64,000 bases of DNA, taken from Blasia pusilla. Taxonomy: Eukaryota > Marchantiophyta > Marchantiopsida > Blasiales. The number at the start of each line of letters is the position of its first letter. The stretch's first letter is position 1. The translations under genes were made by a program, and so were the position numbers. Below the pieces are notes generated by a model. The model was not told where the DNA came from, did no database searches, and was given only the letters and a program-made list of their open reading frames with translations. Positions 9,181 through 20,681 of the stretch are shown here, piece after piece. The DNA lies in assembly GCA_050084515.1 (NCBI GenBank), contig CM114275.1, positions 15,810,001 through 15,874,000 of the forward strand, read 5' to 3'.

Positions 9181-12100
9181 ATCATGGCTAAGCTTGGGTC
9201 AACAGTACCATCCACATTTGGAAGATGACATGGCGCACAATTACGCACATGGTCCTTCCAAAAAACTCCATCACGACCCTCCAACATGAGAACTCCAGAA
9301 GCTAACACCTTGCGCACTCGTAAAGTAGTGCGTCCTGCCCTCACATCCAACGTTGTCGGTGCAATTTGCTGCAAATAGACATAGTCCCCCACATGGAACC
9401 TACGAATCGATGGTCGATAACCTCCATCCCGAATGGTTTCATACCGTAACGTATCCCTGTGTTGAGCAATGGCAAGATTCTCAAAGGCTGTTGGCATGAC
9501 TCTCCAAAAGAGCTCTGCCCGCTGAGAACATACTATCATCCACATCTCTGGGTCATCAAGGTTCACCACCTCACTAGACTCCGGACGAATTGCTGATGGC
9601 AAGTCTTGATCTCGGCCGTATAACAAAAAATAAGGTGAGAAGGAAGCCAAGGATGCTTTGCGACTGAACCTATATCCCATGGCTAACCATAGCAACTGAA
9701 TATCCTAGTCTCCAAGATGCCCCTTGTGTAGGCCATACTTGCGCAATGCCCTCTTCACCATCTAAACCACACGCTCAGCCAAACCATCTGCCTCTCGATG
9801 ATCTCGAGACGTGGTCCGATGATCAATCAATGCCTTGTCACACAAGACCTGAAACTCACCCTGAAACTCTATACCCTGGTCGGTCAGCACTTCAGCTGGT
9901 GCACCAAAATGACTAAGCACTCTATCAAGAAATGCATACGCCGTTCCCTCACTTGCCTTATCAGGTAATGCCACCAACTCAATCCACTTGGAGAAGTGCT
10001 CCACCATCACCAACACATATCGATGATGTCGTACAGTCAACGGTAACGGTCTCGCAAATTCCACACTCCAACGGTAATCCAACCCCATAATAGGCAAGGG
10101 ATGTAACTGTGGTGTAGGGACATTGAATGATGCCCTCACCCTATCACAAACCATACAACGTGACACCAATTGCTGCACATGAGTATGCGTGCCACGCCAC
10201 CAATACTGACCAAGGAGTAAGCTATATGTACACTTTACCCCAAAATATCCCAACTCCTCATGGGCATGTCGCACAATACGCTCTCTCAGAGCCAAATGCG
10301 GCACAACTCGTACTCTACCATCTTCCCACACTCGGAGAATATGTGTTCCCTCCAATCGATACCTCTTAGCACGTTGAAGAACACGGTCTCGCTCCTTGGC
10401 ACTCACTATGCATGGCACCCTACTGGTCCGTAGGAACTCCAATACCAATGCATCATCATGAATATCACGCTGATCCGTACCACCATCTCCAACCTTAGGA
10501 TCTGAAGGCTGACCATCTACCCTCTGACTAGAGTAAGATATCATGTGGTCCTCCATACTAGAGTCCACCCCTAACCAACATAAAAAGGCAGATGCATGCC
10601 AACCTGGCACCATCTCCTCATCAACCTCGCCATGCCATCTAGCCCCAGTTGCATCCTCTTGGCTAGTACATGGGTTCCTACTCAACCCATCAGCATCAAG
10701 GTTAGCAACTCCATGTCTATGTACCACCTGGAAGTCATACTCCTGTAAGATAAGAGACCACTGTGCAAGCTTCCTTGTAAGCTTGTCAGACTCCATCAAC
10801 CACTTGAGTGGCTGGTGATCAATAACAAGGGTAAACTGTGTGCCAAACAAGTAAAATCTAAAGTACGCCACAGCCCACACTACTGCCAAGCACTCTCCCT
10901 CATATGAACTATACCACAACTCCGTTGCATTATTCGAATGACTTGCATAGGCCACCACAAACTCCATGTGCTCATCATCATGTTGTGTCAACACCGCTCC
11001 AAGTCCCAACCTACTCCAATCAGTGTATAACTAAAATGGGCGCCCTCTGATAGGTCTCCTCAAGATAGGCGCCGTCACCAACTAGGCCTTGAGCTCCACA
11101 AAAGCTCTCTCCTGATCATCTCCCCAGTACCACTCCTGATCTAATTTCAGCAATTGGTTCAAAGGCTTTTCCATAGCATTAAATTCCTTCACATACCTCC
11201 GATAGTAGTTCGCCAATCCCATGAATGCCCGAACTCTACTCACATCTACCGGACGAGGAATAAGTGCAATAGCCTCCACCTTTGCTTGCTGAACTCCCAA
11301 ACCACATGGATAGATCACATGACCCAAGTACTCAACATCCTCATGGAAGAACTTACACTTTCCTGGATGCAAACGTAGACCATGAGCTTTCAATCGCTCA
11401 AACACAATCTGCAAATGTATCATATGCTCCTCCACTGTGTTACTGAACATCAAGATATCATCAATGTAACACCGAACTAAATCCAACCCTGCTAGGATCT
11501 TGTCCATCACTCTCTGAAACTCGATAGGTGCATTCTTCAACCCAAAGGGTAAGAATTTCCACTGGTACAAAAAATCCTTGCCATAAGAGTTGACACCCCA
11601 AAATTTTGTCTTAGCCTTGTCACTCTCTCAAATCGGCAATTGATGGTATCCTGCCCGAAGATCCAAAGTACTGAAAATCTTTGCATGTCCCACCACATCA
11701 AAGATCTCCTCAGGTGTAGGCATGGCATACCTATCAGCCTTGGTGTGCCGATTGATAGGACGGTAATCTCCACACATCCGCCTATTCGTGTAGTTGCCAT
11801 GCACATCCTTTTTAGCAAGCATGACAGTGGCTGATGCATACTCTCCATGCGACAACTCCACTAATCCAACCTCCAATAGTCTCTGCGTAAGTGTCCCTCT
11901 AGGACCTGACTGAGGTCGTGTGTACCCCCCACGACTCCCACTACTACTACCACCACCACCACTACGAGACAGTGAGGTAGACTGTTGCACACGAGAAGTA
12001 GTAGTTGTATCCCTACTGAATGCGGATGTCACCACTCTCTCCTCCACCATGTTAAGGTCGATCTTCTCAGATAGAGCAAACACATGGATCAATGTGGGTG

Positions 12101-12940
12101 AATCATCACTCATAAGAGTAGCATCACGTACCCTGCGCCGTAACTCTCTCTCCAAGATCCCATACCAAAACTGGACTGCTTGAGCCTCAGTCACACCCTG
12201 GGTAATTGAAATCAAGCGTCGCACACGAGTGTATGCCTCACGAAGACTCTCACCACTCTTTCGCTCAAATTCCTGAAGACTCCTCAACTTCTCTGTCTTC
12301 ACTCCCTGATAGTTCTTCTTCAACCTCTTGAAGAACTCTACAACCGGGCTGAACGATGGTGGGGCACTAGTACCTCCACTAGTTCTCCCACTGGTACCCC
12401 CACTCCGCCTCGTACTCGTACCACTCAACGTCGGGCTGGCATAGTAGGAGCACTACTACCAATACCACCATGGGTGATAGACACATAGCTTGTAGACCAA
12501 TATTGTCTCCACGCCTCAATCTCAGCAACATGGTCCTTCCTAAACTCATGGTAATCGTCCATGGGTGGTCCCTCCAAGTGCTGAAACAACCCCTTCCAAG
12601 CCAAGAAGGGTGTAAACAACGTGGCGTTCCGCAACATTTGCATATCACACCACGTATCAAACTCCTGAATGAAGTTCTCCAACTCAATGGTGCCCACTGC
12701 ACCCGAGTATCGTCGTGGGCCCTTCATGGCCCCATATATCTCGTCCATATTCCAAATCAATGGAGCTGCAACACTCGATAACAACGTAGAAGACTCGGTG
12801 TTTGGAACACCCTCGTCCTCCTCTTCATCAACCGTCAAAAGTGGAAAACGTAGCCGATACCTCAATTCACTATGTGTAAAACCACCATTTTCTGCACCAC
12901 GGTTCCCAACCAGACCACCAGACAGCTCCGTCATGACCAA
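9024..12940 (-). pseudogene. Gag-Pol remnant of Ty3/gypsy element 1 (internally deleted)
   Basis: In coding order this holds Gag (12940 to about 11900; its core reads FWYGILERELRRRV), then reverse transcriptase (YIDD at about 11457-11468), RNase H (GLGAVLTQHDD, DHQPLKWLM), integrase (zinc-binding H..H..CMVC; catalytic TDQG and a GLAE motif), an SH3-like tail and a C-terminal PHD-type finger. Gag runs in frame straight into the reverse transcriptase at about 11,880-11,900, so the zinc knuckle, the protease and the start of the RT are missing. Stops or frame breaks are visible near 12,440 (gag frameshift), 11,625, 11,081, 11,010, 9762 and 9705. It is non-autonomous, and the identity of the domains is clear. 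Confidence 0.92.
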
Positions 12941-14427
12941 CGTCGATGTCGCACCACCACCAAATCACCACCACTAAGTAACCAAGTGACGTCGATGTTG
13001 TTGTACTATTCTAGCTCTACTAGCTATGGATGTAGGCAACCTAACCTGTCATCACCACAAGAAGCCTCCCACGGTCTACTGGTCATCACTCCAACCTCAC
13101 TACCGGTAGCACACAGGAGTAAAACTACTCTGGAAATTAACGTCAACCCTAACAATGGGCGTGCAAGCAAGAAGCAACGATGGAGAGGATCCAAACACAA
13201 GAAGTCCAACGACAACCCTCCAATCAAAAATGGAAATCAAGGTAACAAAATCCACCAAACATGGCGCCCCCTGAATCCACAGAACCCACCACACAATTCT
13301 AACATAATAGCTATTCCACTGCGAGTCGATGACGTGCTAGTCGGACTCGCAGCATCTGAAAAAATCACCTGCATGGAGAGACTACACCATACTATGCGCT
13401 AGAGGTCCATCAACCAAAAACCCGAGAAGCATAAAGCGCCTAACACATCTCCGAACAGCACCAAATGAGCTACACCAGTGTGTACACTGTCATAGTTAAG
13501 AACTCAACAGTTAAGCGTCTTCCAGGCAAAATAGCCCAAAGATGGGTGACCAATTATGCAACACTCAACTCACAAATCTTGCAAAAATTGCCTCACGCCC
13601 AAGCAAGCAAGCTTGCTTGCTTGCTCATTGCTCCTTGCTCCGCCTCTCACGCCCACTCGCCCTGAGCTACCACGAGTTGCCTCGAAGCCTCGAAACGCCG
13701 AGAAATGCTCGAGACATGCCCCGTTCGCCATGCTTCGCTATGGAGAGAGGCCCAACCAGGGCACCCCCAACGGAATAGGCGTCTCCAACAACGGAAGAAT
13801 CACCAACCAACCAGCCCCTCCGATCTGCTGTCCATCATAGCTAGTCCGCGAAATTTTGATCAGCAAATCCTCAACCAAAATTAAATCTGTTTCAACCAGA
13901 ATTAAATTGGCCACCATAGCTATCTCTCCACAAAAAATCAGCTACAACCAAGCTCTGTACTCTGAGATAAAAATCAGACAAACTTGTTGTCCATACACCT
14001 CCAGAATCGCAAATCCGACAGCGCTTCCGCCTAGATTCATGCACACAGAAATCCCCAACGCTCCAGACTCAAGCAGATAGCTTCACATGAGATCACAATA
14101 CATGTAGCAACAGGAACCTCTCACCCAATCTGGATGAACTTCAACAGAGCTTCCGCACTCCAAGCTCCCCACATCAGAAGACCGTCGAACACAACCAGAA
14201 TCTTCAATCCTTTATTACTTCCAACTCCCTTAACGAAATCCGGTGATCTAAAGCGCGTTGGAAAGCTCTCAGCAAGGAGCTTCTTTCCCAACCAACCAAG
14301 CATCAGATTCACACCTCCAAAATAGCCCACAAGCCACGAACATCCACGGCTGAGTACACAATCAGCCCTAACCAGATCCTACTGATCCACAATCGAAGCT
14401 ACCATCGATCTATTCTAGTTCTTTGAG
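12941..14427 (-). mobile_element. 5' untranslated leader of element 1
   Basis: About 1.5 kb between the Gag start and the 5' repeat, with no conserved protein. Next to the repeat the coding strand reads CTCAAAGAACTAGAATAG. Its first 12 nt are complementary to TAGTTCTTTGAG inside the LTR hairpin, so this is a candidate self-priming primer-binding site. No tRNA-type TGG primer site was seen. A 22-bp palindrome of AAGC units lies at 13601-13622. Confidence 0.5.
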
Positions 14428-14428
14428 T

Positions 14429-14795
14429 GAAATCCGTGAAAGACCTACTTTCATAAAACACGTATAGAATCACATACAATCGAACCAAACCCACTCCACG
14501 ATGGGAGAATCTAGGTCGAAGCTTGCAGGAACCACCATAGCCAAGAGCTCTACTCACTACCAAGGCTAACTCCCAACACGACAGGCTCAACTCAAAGAAC
14601 TAACTGTTCTTTGAGTGCATTCCACACTATATCTTTCAACCTAAGAGCGGGCCCTACTGAAAAAGTCACCCTCAACTGAGTAACCCCCAACCCTATGTAT
14701 GAAACCGCATCTCTACCTAGACACTACGGCCCTACATAAGGTATGGCCTCTACTAGCACACTATACTCTACGACATAATCCGTATGGTCATGACA
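14429..14795 (-). mobile_element. 5' repeat (A1) of element 1, lacking the tail
   Basis: It matches the LTR body at 7408-8742 once the nested LTR is removed. It starts TGTCATGACC at 14795 on the coding strand and stops precisely where the 107-bp tail would begin. The 3' LTR has lost about 57 bp of this copy (roughly 14635-14700). Target duplications around the whole element are not clean: AACTT before 7301 and ACTCA after 14795. Confidence 0.75.
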
Positions 14796-16883
14796 ACTCA
14801 AGCAAGGGCACAAAGTCACAACATTCAAGGTTTTGGCTTGCTATAGGCGCATAAATACGTCTTGATGAAGAAGTTGGATTGCACCCCATGTGGCTGTGTC
14901 AAATGGTAGTAGATATGGGGCAGATATCACCACTCTCCTTGGCATATTTCTTTAGGAGAGGAGATGAATGGATTTTTAAATAGGAAACTTGACAAGCATT
15001 TTCAAGAAGAGCTTCATAATGATCCTAAGTTGTTAGAACTGCTCTAACTTTATTCCTATGATCATGAGCGCATTCACCTTTAAGGGGGTTATGAAGGTTG
15101 AAGTAAAGCCCAAGGAGTTTAAGATTTCCTCTTTGATAAAATCAACCATTTTTTATAGAAACTAACCAAATTTGGAGAATTGGAACATATTTTGTATTTT
15201 TCTCCAAGAAAAAGTATAGAATATTCCTTCTATCAATATTTATAGTGAACATAAATGTTGATATCCTTGTGCAATTGCAAGGGGAGGACCTTCTTTGAGA
15301 GGCTTAATTAATTGTAGAATTGATAATGACCTCCATACTTGAACTTACTTTCCCATATCAAGGAAAAGGGAATGCATACCTTGCGAAAATGTTGGTTCTA
15401 GATTTTGGATGAATGAATTCACATCCATAATTATTTGGCTATGATAACTCTCCAGTTCATTGATCCAAATATAATATCAGAAAGAAAATGATAAATTAGT
15501 ACATAAAACCAAGATGGTCAATAGCTGCCAAAGTCTTGTGAATAGTCATTGTTGGCCAATTATTAGTCATTAGCCGACCTACGATTAGCCACAGGCTCCA
15601 ATGAATAGATACATATTCACTAGAAAGCAAGCACATAATCACCCTATGTCTAAAAGCCCTTTAATACTAAGACAAGAAAACAAAATTAAAAATGAAAGAA
15701 GATACTCACACTACAATCAATATTCCCACCCAGTCTATAATCCACGAACATCATTTAGATATACACATGCATCAGGTCTTCAATCAAGGAGCCCCTCTCC
15801 TCTCAAATGTGTATTTCCATTTTACTTAAGACATGTGTTGAGTTACAATAATGGGTGATCTTCATCAAACTACAAGGCTACCTAAGCTCTTTGTAAGTGC
15901 AATCATGATTGCAAATCTACTTGCAAGTGTATGTAAGTATTATTGCATCATGATATGACTCCTTTATACTTCTTTTAGTTCACAATTTAGAAGAGCTTCT
16001 CTCTCTTTTTCTTCATTTTGGCTATTTTCTGTACACGCTATGCTCCTCGCCCCATGCTCCATGCCTCATGTGTCATAGTCACTTGATCCACACTTCGCTA
16101 CTTGCATGCATATCTTGGACACTTGATCCGTGCATTGTTATGCGCCCCACCACTTGCCCTACAACATGGTGACTTACTTGGGTACTTCTCCACCAAATAG
16201 TCCTTCAGGCGTTGCCACACGATGTGGATCACCCTTAACCCTTTGGATATGGTGTCCCTTTTCCTTTCCATTGGAGAATGAACTCTCTAATATGACTGCA
16301 TTTGGGTTCCTTCGAACTTTCTCGATCCGGTTTCCCTTTTCCCTTCCATGAGAGAACTTCCTATCTTGACACCACCAGATTTGAATACCTAAGGATTTGG
16401 TGTCTATTTTCCCTTCCACCAGAGAGTAATCTTCCATACTTTCTCGTTTTTAACTCTTCTCTCTTTTTGATACTCTTCAATTCATACTGTCTTCCAATTA
16501 CCTCTTCTTATCAGCTTGAGTTTACCCTTACTCTCCCTTGAGTCATACCTTCCTTTTGGTCCGTAACACACCCTACAAATATTATAACATAATTTGACCT
16601 AGTCAATGTATATAAACATGCTATGAAGTATTCATTTTCCACTTTCACTTAGTGCACCTTCACATTTTCCTTCAAATGTTGGGCACACATTATGTGGATA
16701 TTACAAGAGAATAATTATTGCACAACACGAAGAAGCCCCTTCTATCTATTAGAGAGACAAAAATGATCTTTGGATTATCTAGGATGTGAATTGCCTTCTT
16801 GAGATAGGAACCTAACCATTCCCTATCCTCACTAGTCTCACAATGACATATGTCATATGTCAATACGATGGTGTTGGCATTGC
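14796..16883. other. AT-rich stretch without genes
   Basis: No domain, RNA gene or clear repeat family seen. Short frames at 15601-15858 and 16130-16351 have no recognisable features. Confidence 0.4.
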
Positions 16884-16919
16884 CATATTCATACCTTCAA
16901 TATTGAAGGTATGAATATG
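16884..16919. repeat. 36-bp perfect palindrome
   Basis: CATATTCATACCTTCAAT is followed directly by its exact reverse complement, giving two 18-bp arms with no loop. It lies in non-coding AT-rich DNA about 180 bp from a solo LTR. Confidence 0.95.
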
Positions 16920-17094
16920 TGCATGGGTTGCTTCTTACTTTCAAAATGGAAAGCATCCGAACCAACAACCTTCTACACAAAGGGAATGATGGACTTCATG
17001 GGTGATGGTTATAAAAATAATCTCTTAAACATGGTAGAAATTTATCCCAAACATCCTATGCAACGGTTGCAAGGGGGATCATCCTCATTAATTG

Positions 17095-17533
17095 TGTCGT
17101 GTGCATACACATTGCTACACAACATACATTTTTTGTCACTAAATACACACACAAACACAAAAGATACCATACTAACTCATGACATCCAAATATCAAGATG
17201 ATTACCAAAATATCTCCAATCGCCCCCAAAGCTCTCTCTCCTTGCATATACCCCCTTCCGTTCCCCAAGCTCTCCCCATGGTAACCTATGCTTGCAGGTC
17301 ACCTCCTTAGCTCTTGACTTGCTATAGGGGATCAAGGGTCACTTCCCAAAGTGGAATACCCAAAATAGAAAATTTCTCTATATAGCTAAAAATGAGCCGA
17401 AATGAATGGAAAACATGCTCTCTCAAGTTACCCAAGGCCTCAACACATTATCCTTGACCTCTTGAGGATGTTCTCCAATATCCATGAAGGGGCTCAACTA
17501 TAAACTCGTCGATCCATCCTAAAAGACGTGACA
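17095..17533 (-). mobile_element. LTR of the element 2 family (solo or remnant)
   Basis: On the minus strand it begins TGTCACGTCTTTTAGGATGG and ends GCACACGACA, with TGTC...GACA termini. It matches the 3' LTR of element 2 (59499-60130) at the start, in the middle (TTTGGGAAGTG, AGCCAAGGAGGTGACCTGC-like) and at the end. No Gag or Pol lies on either side and no tail copy precedes it. Flanking pentamers (AATTG and ACTAT) do not match, so there is no visible target duplication. Confidence 0.7.
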
Positions 17534-19347
17534 ACTATCTCAATGAAGACAAGAATCATACAAAAGCCCGTCCATTCACCCTTATTCATCTAATCGCAAC
17601 ATATTTCCTTACATCTCCAAGGAGGGAAGTAAGTGGTTTCCTTCTTACAATTTAGTGCAATGATGTCTACAAGTCCTCTAACAAGAATGTTGAATTAGTT
17701 AATTGACAACCCTGTCTACTAAAAGCATCGAAAGCCACTTTGCCTTTTGGGTAGGACCCCTCCAAGAATGAATATGACCAAGACACATGTGTTCAAAGTT
17801 GCATAGATTTATCTTGTATCACTCAAAACATTTGTGAATTGGTAACATATTCCCAATTCACAAATATTCTCTATACTCCGTGCACCCTTGCTCTTACATA
17901 TACACACGTACCTAACAAATTGTCCACATGCACCATTCATAGTTGTATGACTTGTGGTTTCATTTGATTGTTGTCTTGGCTTCATACTTCTCGTCTTTGG
18001 ATCTGCTATGCGTATTCCTATTTCTTAGAAGGAGTTTTGGAACAATACTTGGTTAAGTTGCTTTCTATGTTGTGACTGCCATGATGCGAACACGAACAAT
18101 CTAGACTGACTTCAAAATCATCAAAGCTTTTGAAGACTTTGTTGAACCGAATATAGGTGGCTTTCCTCTCCATTAATCCAAAACATCATTGCAAAGTTCT
18201 TAATTCTTGACCCAATCCAAGCTTTCCTTAACTATAATGGAGTTTGCAACTTTGTCGATGAAGTTGTTGCTTAATAAGCACCCAAATTTCTCTCTTCTTC
18301 TTGTTGATCTCCAATGACGTCTTTTTCATCCATATGAAAATAATCTTTAGTTAAGTCCAGACCTTTTTCGATATGTGACTTGCCATAGGCGACTCTGGGT
18401 TGCTTATTGCTCACCATTTCCAAGCATGGACCCTTAACTACTACTATAGAATATGGAAATGTGTCATGGAGTGCCACAAAATATCTAATAGAGTCTCGAG
18501 GTTGAGCACAAGAGGCAAGGGTGAATCACGAGCATGCCTCTTGTGCTTGAATAAGTGGGGTTTTCAATCATGTCGTGGGAAGGGGGGCATTGCATTCCAC
18601 TCTACAAACAAGCACCTTGTCACATACAAGAACTACAAGGAACAACTACATTTGTTCTCGATTGGCGATTTATGTGGTAGCGGTGAACGGGGCCAAATAA
18701 GTTAAGTACTTTAAGAGGCAACTGCCAAAGAGACGACATATGTCCGAGGGGGCCTCGCATGAAAAGACCTCACTTTTAAAGATACTTGAAGTGGAGAAAT
18801 CATTTGTCCAAGTTCTAGCTGAATTTTTGTTGAGTAGACATGGGTACTATCATAGATACACATCAAAATTTTATTAGACAATCTAGTTAATGAAAGTAAT
18901 TTAGAAATATATTATGAAATAATTTTATGATATTTTTTTGAACCCCTTTGATTGAAAAATGCAATGGAGCACCAAGATTTTTCTTTTATTATGTCGAAAA
19001 AGGCCTTTTTAAATATGAATTTTTAAATTTTTTTTTAATATGTGCATAACTATACGGGTTAACTAGATTATACTAGGGCATCTAATTAATGTGCCGTTCC
19101 GTCAGACGCATGTATTCATAGTTTTTTATGTGGCCAAATGTCATTCGCAGGTGCGGGGTGTCTTACGGCCGGACGTCCAACATCACTTTAAGTGTATTAG
19201 GACCACTCAACTCCGGAGTTGGGAGGCCCCGCAGGGAGCTTTAGTTTCAGTGAATCCCCATTCAAAGAAACGGGTATCTAAATAGGAGGTTTTTAGCCGT
19301 CCGAAAGAAATTTTTTCTCTTTGGGCTGGTACAATTTTTTTTTAAAA
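17534..19347. other. No recognisable gene
   Basis: Short frames (for example 18271-18477 minus and 18400-18705 plus) lack any family signature. The sequence turns strongly AT-rich after 18,850. Confidence 0.4.
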
Positions 19348-19569
19348 TCTAAATTATTATGGGAGAATATCTTCTTGATTTGCAAACACCCGTGTATTTG
19401 ACACATGGCAATTGATTAACAAGAAAAATATTTTACGTATTACGGATAAGATTTTTTTTTTGAATTTGTGTGCAATATCATTAATCCTGTCCTCCACGGA
19501 CTATGCGTTAACTAAATAAAATTCTTCAAAAACTTTTTATTTCCTTATTATACACGGGCACCTTACTAG
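19348..19569 (+). mobile_element. Nonautonomous Helitron, copy 3
   Basis: Starts TCTAAATTATTATGGGAGAA and ends CTAG (19566-19569) between A and T. The 3' hairpin is degraded to TATACACGGGCACC. It shares CTTCTTGATTTGCAAACACC and GAATTTGTGTGCAATATCATTAA-type blocks with copy 1. Confidence 0.72.
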
Positions 19570-20681
19570 TAATATTAACATAGGACACTCAAGTGGGACC
19601 TACTCAAAACTTAGTCAAAAGTTTGAAGGACGTCGAAAGATTTTCGTCCCTCAAGTTATCTATTAACTTACGGAAGCGCGCCGTCGGAGGTACCGAGAAG
19701 GGTTGAGTGATGCAGTCAGTGGCCGTCGGTTTATAATGATCGTGGATGGAACTCCGTCGGTCGCCAGGGTTTCAGTAACTCGTAGCGTCTTACTTCTGGT
19801 TCACACTTGAGTTCTCACCGTGGAATTGCTTTCGGCTCTTTCTCACTTGCGGAGCGGAATCACGTGCAACACGGTCGATCTTAGCAGGCGGGTTTCTTCG
19901 TTTGGTATTGCGGCGTCTTGGAAGTGGTTTACGTATCGAGTTTAGGAGAAAAGTTGAGTTGTCGCGCTTGGAGATCACGGCCTCCGATTTCGTTGCAACA
20001 TGGTATTTGAATCTCTTCCTACTCTGCGAAATTTGATGAGGGTTGCATTCTGGAGTTAAGTGGGTCTGTCGCAGCGCAGATTGGATCTCGCAGTCACGGC
20101 TCCTCAACTGTTGCCATTGACGTGGAGTGGGTAGCCGTGATGAGTTGCAGCATACGCTGGATGTGTTTAAGGTTTTATGACGATTTTGGAGTGACTTTGA
20201 TCCAATCATTTCGAGATCTTGTGCTTTAGCTAGGTATCCATGTTAAGCACTCGTAGTCTATTGAGCGTTGGCTCGCACCGTTGGCCCATTTGGGTATTAT
20301 CTCGTGCATTAGGTTTTGATGATTCGGGCATACAGGACAGGAGTGGAGCCTGTCAGATGCGTATCAAGAGCATGACGTGTAGGATAGGTCACAGGTGGTG
20401 CTGGTAGTCGTTAGCTCATGATTCTAGGGTTTGTGAGTTGGTGTGTAATTGATGGTCATTTTACCTGTATGAGCGGGCGAGGGGAGCGGTCTCAAAAACA
20501 TGATTCATCTCTTCGCACTTCGAAATTCCAAATGCGGAAAATTTCCCTAGCTGTAATCAGTCTCAAACTCTTCTTTCGCTCCAATATTGCTGTGCTGACG
20601 CATTATTATTGGACCTTATAACAGACTTCTAAACAGCCATACGTGGGAACGTCGCTTGAAGCACCACATTCCTTCACTCTC

